Assembly (NCBI GenBank): GCA_016209015.1
Contig: JACQWY010000018.1
Coordinates: 124,001 to 188,000 of the forward strand
DNA: 64,000 bases
Reading direction: 5' to 3'
DNA from: Gammaproteobacteria bacterium
GTDB taxonomy: Bacteria > Pseudomonadota > Gammaproteobacteria > Ga0077536
The position numbers and the translations under genes are program-made. The notes below the pieces were generated by a model that did not search any database, was not told the origin of the DNA, and worked only from the letters and a program-made list of their open reading frames with translations. Below are positions 62,325 through 64,000 of the stretch, piece after piece; the stretch's first letter is position 1; each line of letters opens with the position of its first letter.

Positions 62325-64000
62325 TTGAGCGAGAAGAAGCTTCCGAGCCAGGCCCGCGTCGTCATCATCGGCGGCGGCGTCATCGGCTGTTCCATTGCCT
62401 ATCACCTGACGAAGCTCGGCTGGAAGGACGTCGTCCTGCTCGAGCGCAAGCAGCTCACCTGCGGCACGACCTGGCACGCCGCGGGTCTGCTCACCACGCT
62501 GCGCGACACCGAGACCCAGACGAAGCTCGCGAAGTACACGCAGGATCTGTATCGCAAGCTCGAGGCCGAGACGGGTCAGGCGACGGGCCTCATCCAGTGC
62601 GGCTCGGTGCAGCTCGCGATGACGGAGGCGAAGGCGATCGAAATGCGGCGCGGCTGCGCGATGGCGCGCTGCTTCGGCGTCGAGAACCGCGAGATCACCG
62701 CCGCCGACGTGAAGGGGATGTGGCCGCTCGCCGAGGTCTCCGACGTGAAAGCCGCGTTCCACTTTCCGAACGACGGCCGCGTGAATCCGGCCGACGTCGC
62801 GCAGGCCCTCGCGAAAGGCGCGCGCATGGGCGGTGCGCAGATTTTCGAGAACGTGAAGGTCACGGCGATACGCCAGGACAAGGGTCGCGTGACGGGCGTG
62901 GAGACCGCGCAGGGCGACATCACCGCCGAGATCGTCGTGAACTGCGCCGGCATGTGGGCACGCCAGGTGGGGCGGCTCGCGGGCGTGAACGTGCCGCTGC
63001 AGGCCGCCGAGCACTACTATCTCATCTCGGAGGCGATCGACGGGCTGCACAACATGCTGCCGATCCTGCGGGACCCGGGTAATGCCGCCTACATCCGCGA
63101 AGAGGCCGGCAAGATCATGCTCGGCTTCTTCGAGCCGATTGCGAAACCCTGGGGGATGGACGGCATCCCGGCCGAATTCTGCTTCAACGACATCCAGGCC
63201 GACTGGGATCGCATGCTGCCGTACATCGAGAAAGGCATGAACCGCATCCCCTCGCTGAAGGACACGGGCATCAAGCTCTTCTTCTGCGGCCCCGAGTCCT
63301 TCACGCCGGATCACAACTACCTCATGGGCGAGGCGCCGAATCTCAGGAACTTCTTCGTCGCCGCGGGCTTCAACTCGCTCGGTATTCTGTCCGGCGGCGG
63401 CGCGGGTCTCGTCATGTCGCACTGGATCGCCGAAGGGCATCCGCCGATGGACGTGTGGTCCGTGGACATCCGCCGCGCGCACGCCTGGCAGGACAACGAT
63501 CGCTATCTGCACGATCGCATCGTCGAGTCGCTCGGCATCGGCTACCAGGATCACTGGCCGGCGCGGCAGTGGGAGACGGCGCGCGACGTGAAGAAGACCA
63601 TCCTCCACGACCGCCTCGCCGCGGCCGGCGCCTGCTTCGGCGAATCGGCAGGCTTCGAGCGTCCGAACTGGTATGCGCGTCCCGGCGAGAAGGCGGAATA
63701 CGACTACGGCTGGGATCGCCGCAACTGGTTCCATCGCGGCGCGGACGAGCACCGCGCGGTGCGCGAGACGGTGGGCGTGTTCGAGCAGACCTCGTTCTCG
63801 AAGCTCCTCGTGCAGGGTCGCGACGCGGAGCGCGTGCTGAACCGGATCGCGACGGCGAACTGCGCGGTGCCGGTCGGCAAGATCATCTACACCCAGTTCG
63901 TGAACGCGCGCGGCGGCATCGTCGCGGACCTCACGATCACGCGCCTCGCGGCCGATCAGTTCATGGTCGTGACCGCGGCGTTCACGCACACGCACGTCGA
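62325..64000 (+). CDS. Sarcosine/dimethylglycine dehydrogenase-like flavoprotein (3' end outside window)
   Basis: About 558 residues are visible. An N-terminal FAD domain has VVIIGGGVIGCSIAYHL near 13-29 and GTTWHAAGLL near 49 (the His of the covalent-flavin region). From about 440 the glycine-cleavage T-like domain begins (RPGEKAEYDYGWDRR, then LVQGRDAERVLNRI), which binds tetrahydrofolate. Such enzymes demethylate dimethylglycine, sarcosine or related N-methyl compounds. No ATG fits; TTG 62325 has AGGAG seven bases upstream and the sequence reads LSEKKLPSQ. The exact substrate is not determinable. Confidence 0.88.
   Translation, partial: MSEKKLPSQARVVIIGGGVIGCSIAYHLTKLGWKDVVLLERKQLTCGTTWHAAGLLTTLRDTETQTKLAKYTQDLYRKLEAETGQATGLIQCGSVQLAMTEAKAIEMRRGCAMARCFGVENREITAADVKGMWPLAEVSDVKAAFHFPNDGRVNPADVAQALAKGARMGGAQIFENVKVTAIRQDKGRVTGVETAQGDITAEIVVNCAGMWARQVGRLAGVNVPLQAAEHYYLISEAIDGLHNMLPILRDPGNAAYIREEAGKIMLGFFEPIAKPWGMDGIPAEFCFNDIQADWDRMLPYIEKGMNRIPSLKDTGIKLFFCGPESFTPDHNYLMGEAPNLRNFFVAAGFNSLGILSGGGAGLVMSHWIAEGHPPMDVWSVDIRRAHAWQDNDRYLHDRIVESLGIGYQDHWPARQWETARDVKKTILHDRLAAAGACFGESAGFERPNWYARPGEKAEYDYGWDRRNWFHRGADEHRAVRETVGVFEQTSFSKLLVQGRDAERVLNRIATANCAVPVGKIIYTQFVNARGGIVADLTITRLAADQFMVVTAAFTHTHV

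Overview
The window is uniformly GC-rich with dense, often ATGA-overlapping genes. A Gram-negative proteobacterium fits best, probably a high-GC gammaproteobacterium: it has a full ccmABCDEFGHI cytochrome c maturation operon, a PpnN-type nucleosidase of E. coli length, a GalU, and a WbpL/WbpM-like O-antigen initiation pair. This is inferred from gene content; no rRNA or other marker is present. I saw no tRNA, rRNA, CRISPR array, intact transposase gene or phage gene.

Layout. (1) 1-1576: the 5' end of a probable MscS-type channel (minus strand), then a winged-helix-like protein followed by two paralogous small membrane proteins (DUF5985-like). (2) 1645-8877, minus strand: a nitrogen-scavenging operon of two DUF1989 proteins, a biotin-dependent carboxylase and an allophanate hydrolase. 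It is conventionally annotated as urea amidolyase, but it is preceded by a clear guanidine-I (ykkC) riboswitch, so guanidine is the likely substrate: guanidine -> carboxyguanidine -> allophanate -> NH3 + CO2. A 20-codon leader ORF and a sigma-54-like promoter lie in the leader region. (3) 8878-10393: 1.5 kb of non-coding DNA with three copies of a GTGTCCCCGAAATT repeat, a perfect 27-bp inverted pair of REP-like hairpins, an orphan intrinsic terminator that may end a small RNA, and an 11-bp inverted repeat with alternative pairing. (4) 10394-14731, plus strand: an ABC ATPase (interrupted by an amber codon), an FtsX/LolE-type permease and a secreted AttH/CrtC-like protein. (5) 14811-16624: ppnN and a small coiled-coil protein.

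(6) 16693-54608, all on the minus strand: a polysaccharide locus of about 38 kb. It starts (in transcription order) with uronate-sugar genes (UDP-glucuronate epimerase, two nucleotide-sugar dehydrogenases), methyltransferases, an AAC(3)-like acetyltransferase and an MBOAT/SGNH acylation pair. A MarR-like regulator with its own twin operators follows. Next comes an unusual sugar pathway: split transketolase, SIS isomerase, HAD phosphatase, a reverse-order nucleotidyltransferase-PfkB fusion, a GTP/NTP-sugar transferase, DegT aminotransferase, radical SAM/SPASM enzyme and zinc-type dehydrogenase. The locus ends with a Wzm/Wzt ABC exporter, three GT4 glycosyltransferases, asnB, a WecA-like initiating transferase, a WbpM-like dehydratase and galU. 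No wzx/wzy is seen, so export is probably by the ABC route.

(7) 54851-62177, plus strand: a small conserved protein and ccmABCDEFGHI, in which ccmC carries an in-frame TGA. (8) 62325-end: a partial sarcosine/dimethylglycine dehydrogenase-like flavoprotein.

Most worth following up: the riboswitch-controlled guanidine operon, the transketolase-SIS-reversed-HldE sugar pathway with a MarR regulator that appears to carry a Rossmann-like sensor domain, and the two single-codon nonsense interruptions (LolD-like ATPase, CcmC), both explainable by one G-to-T change.
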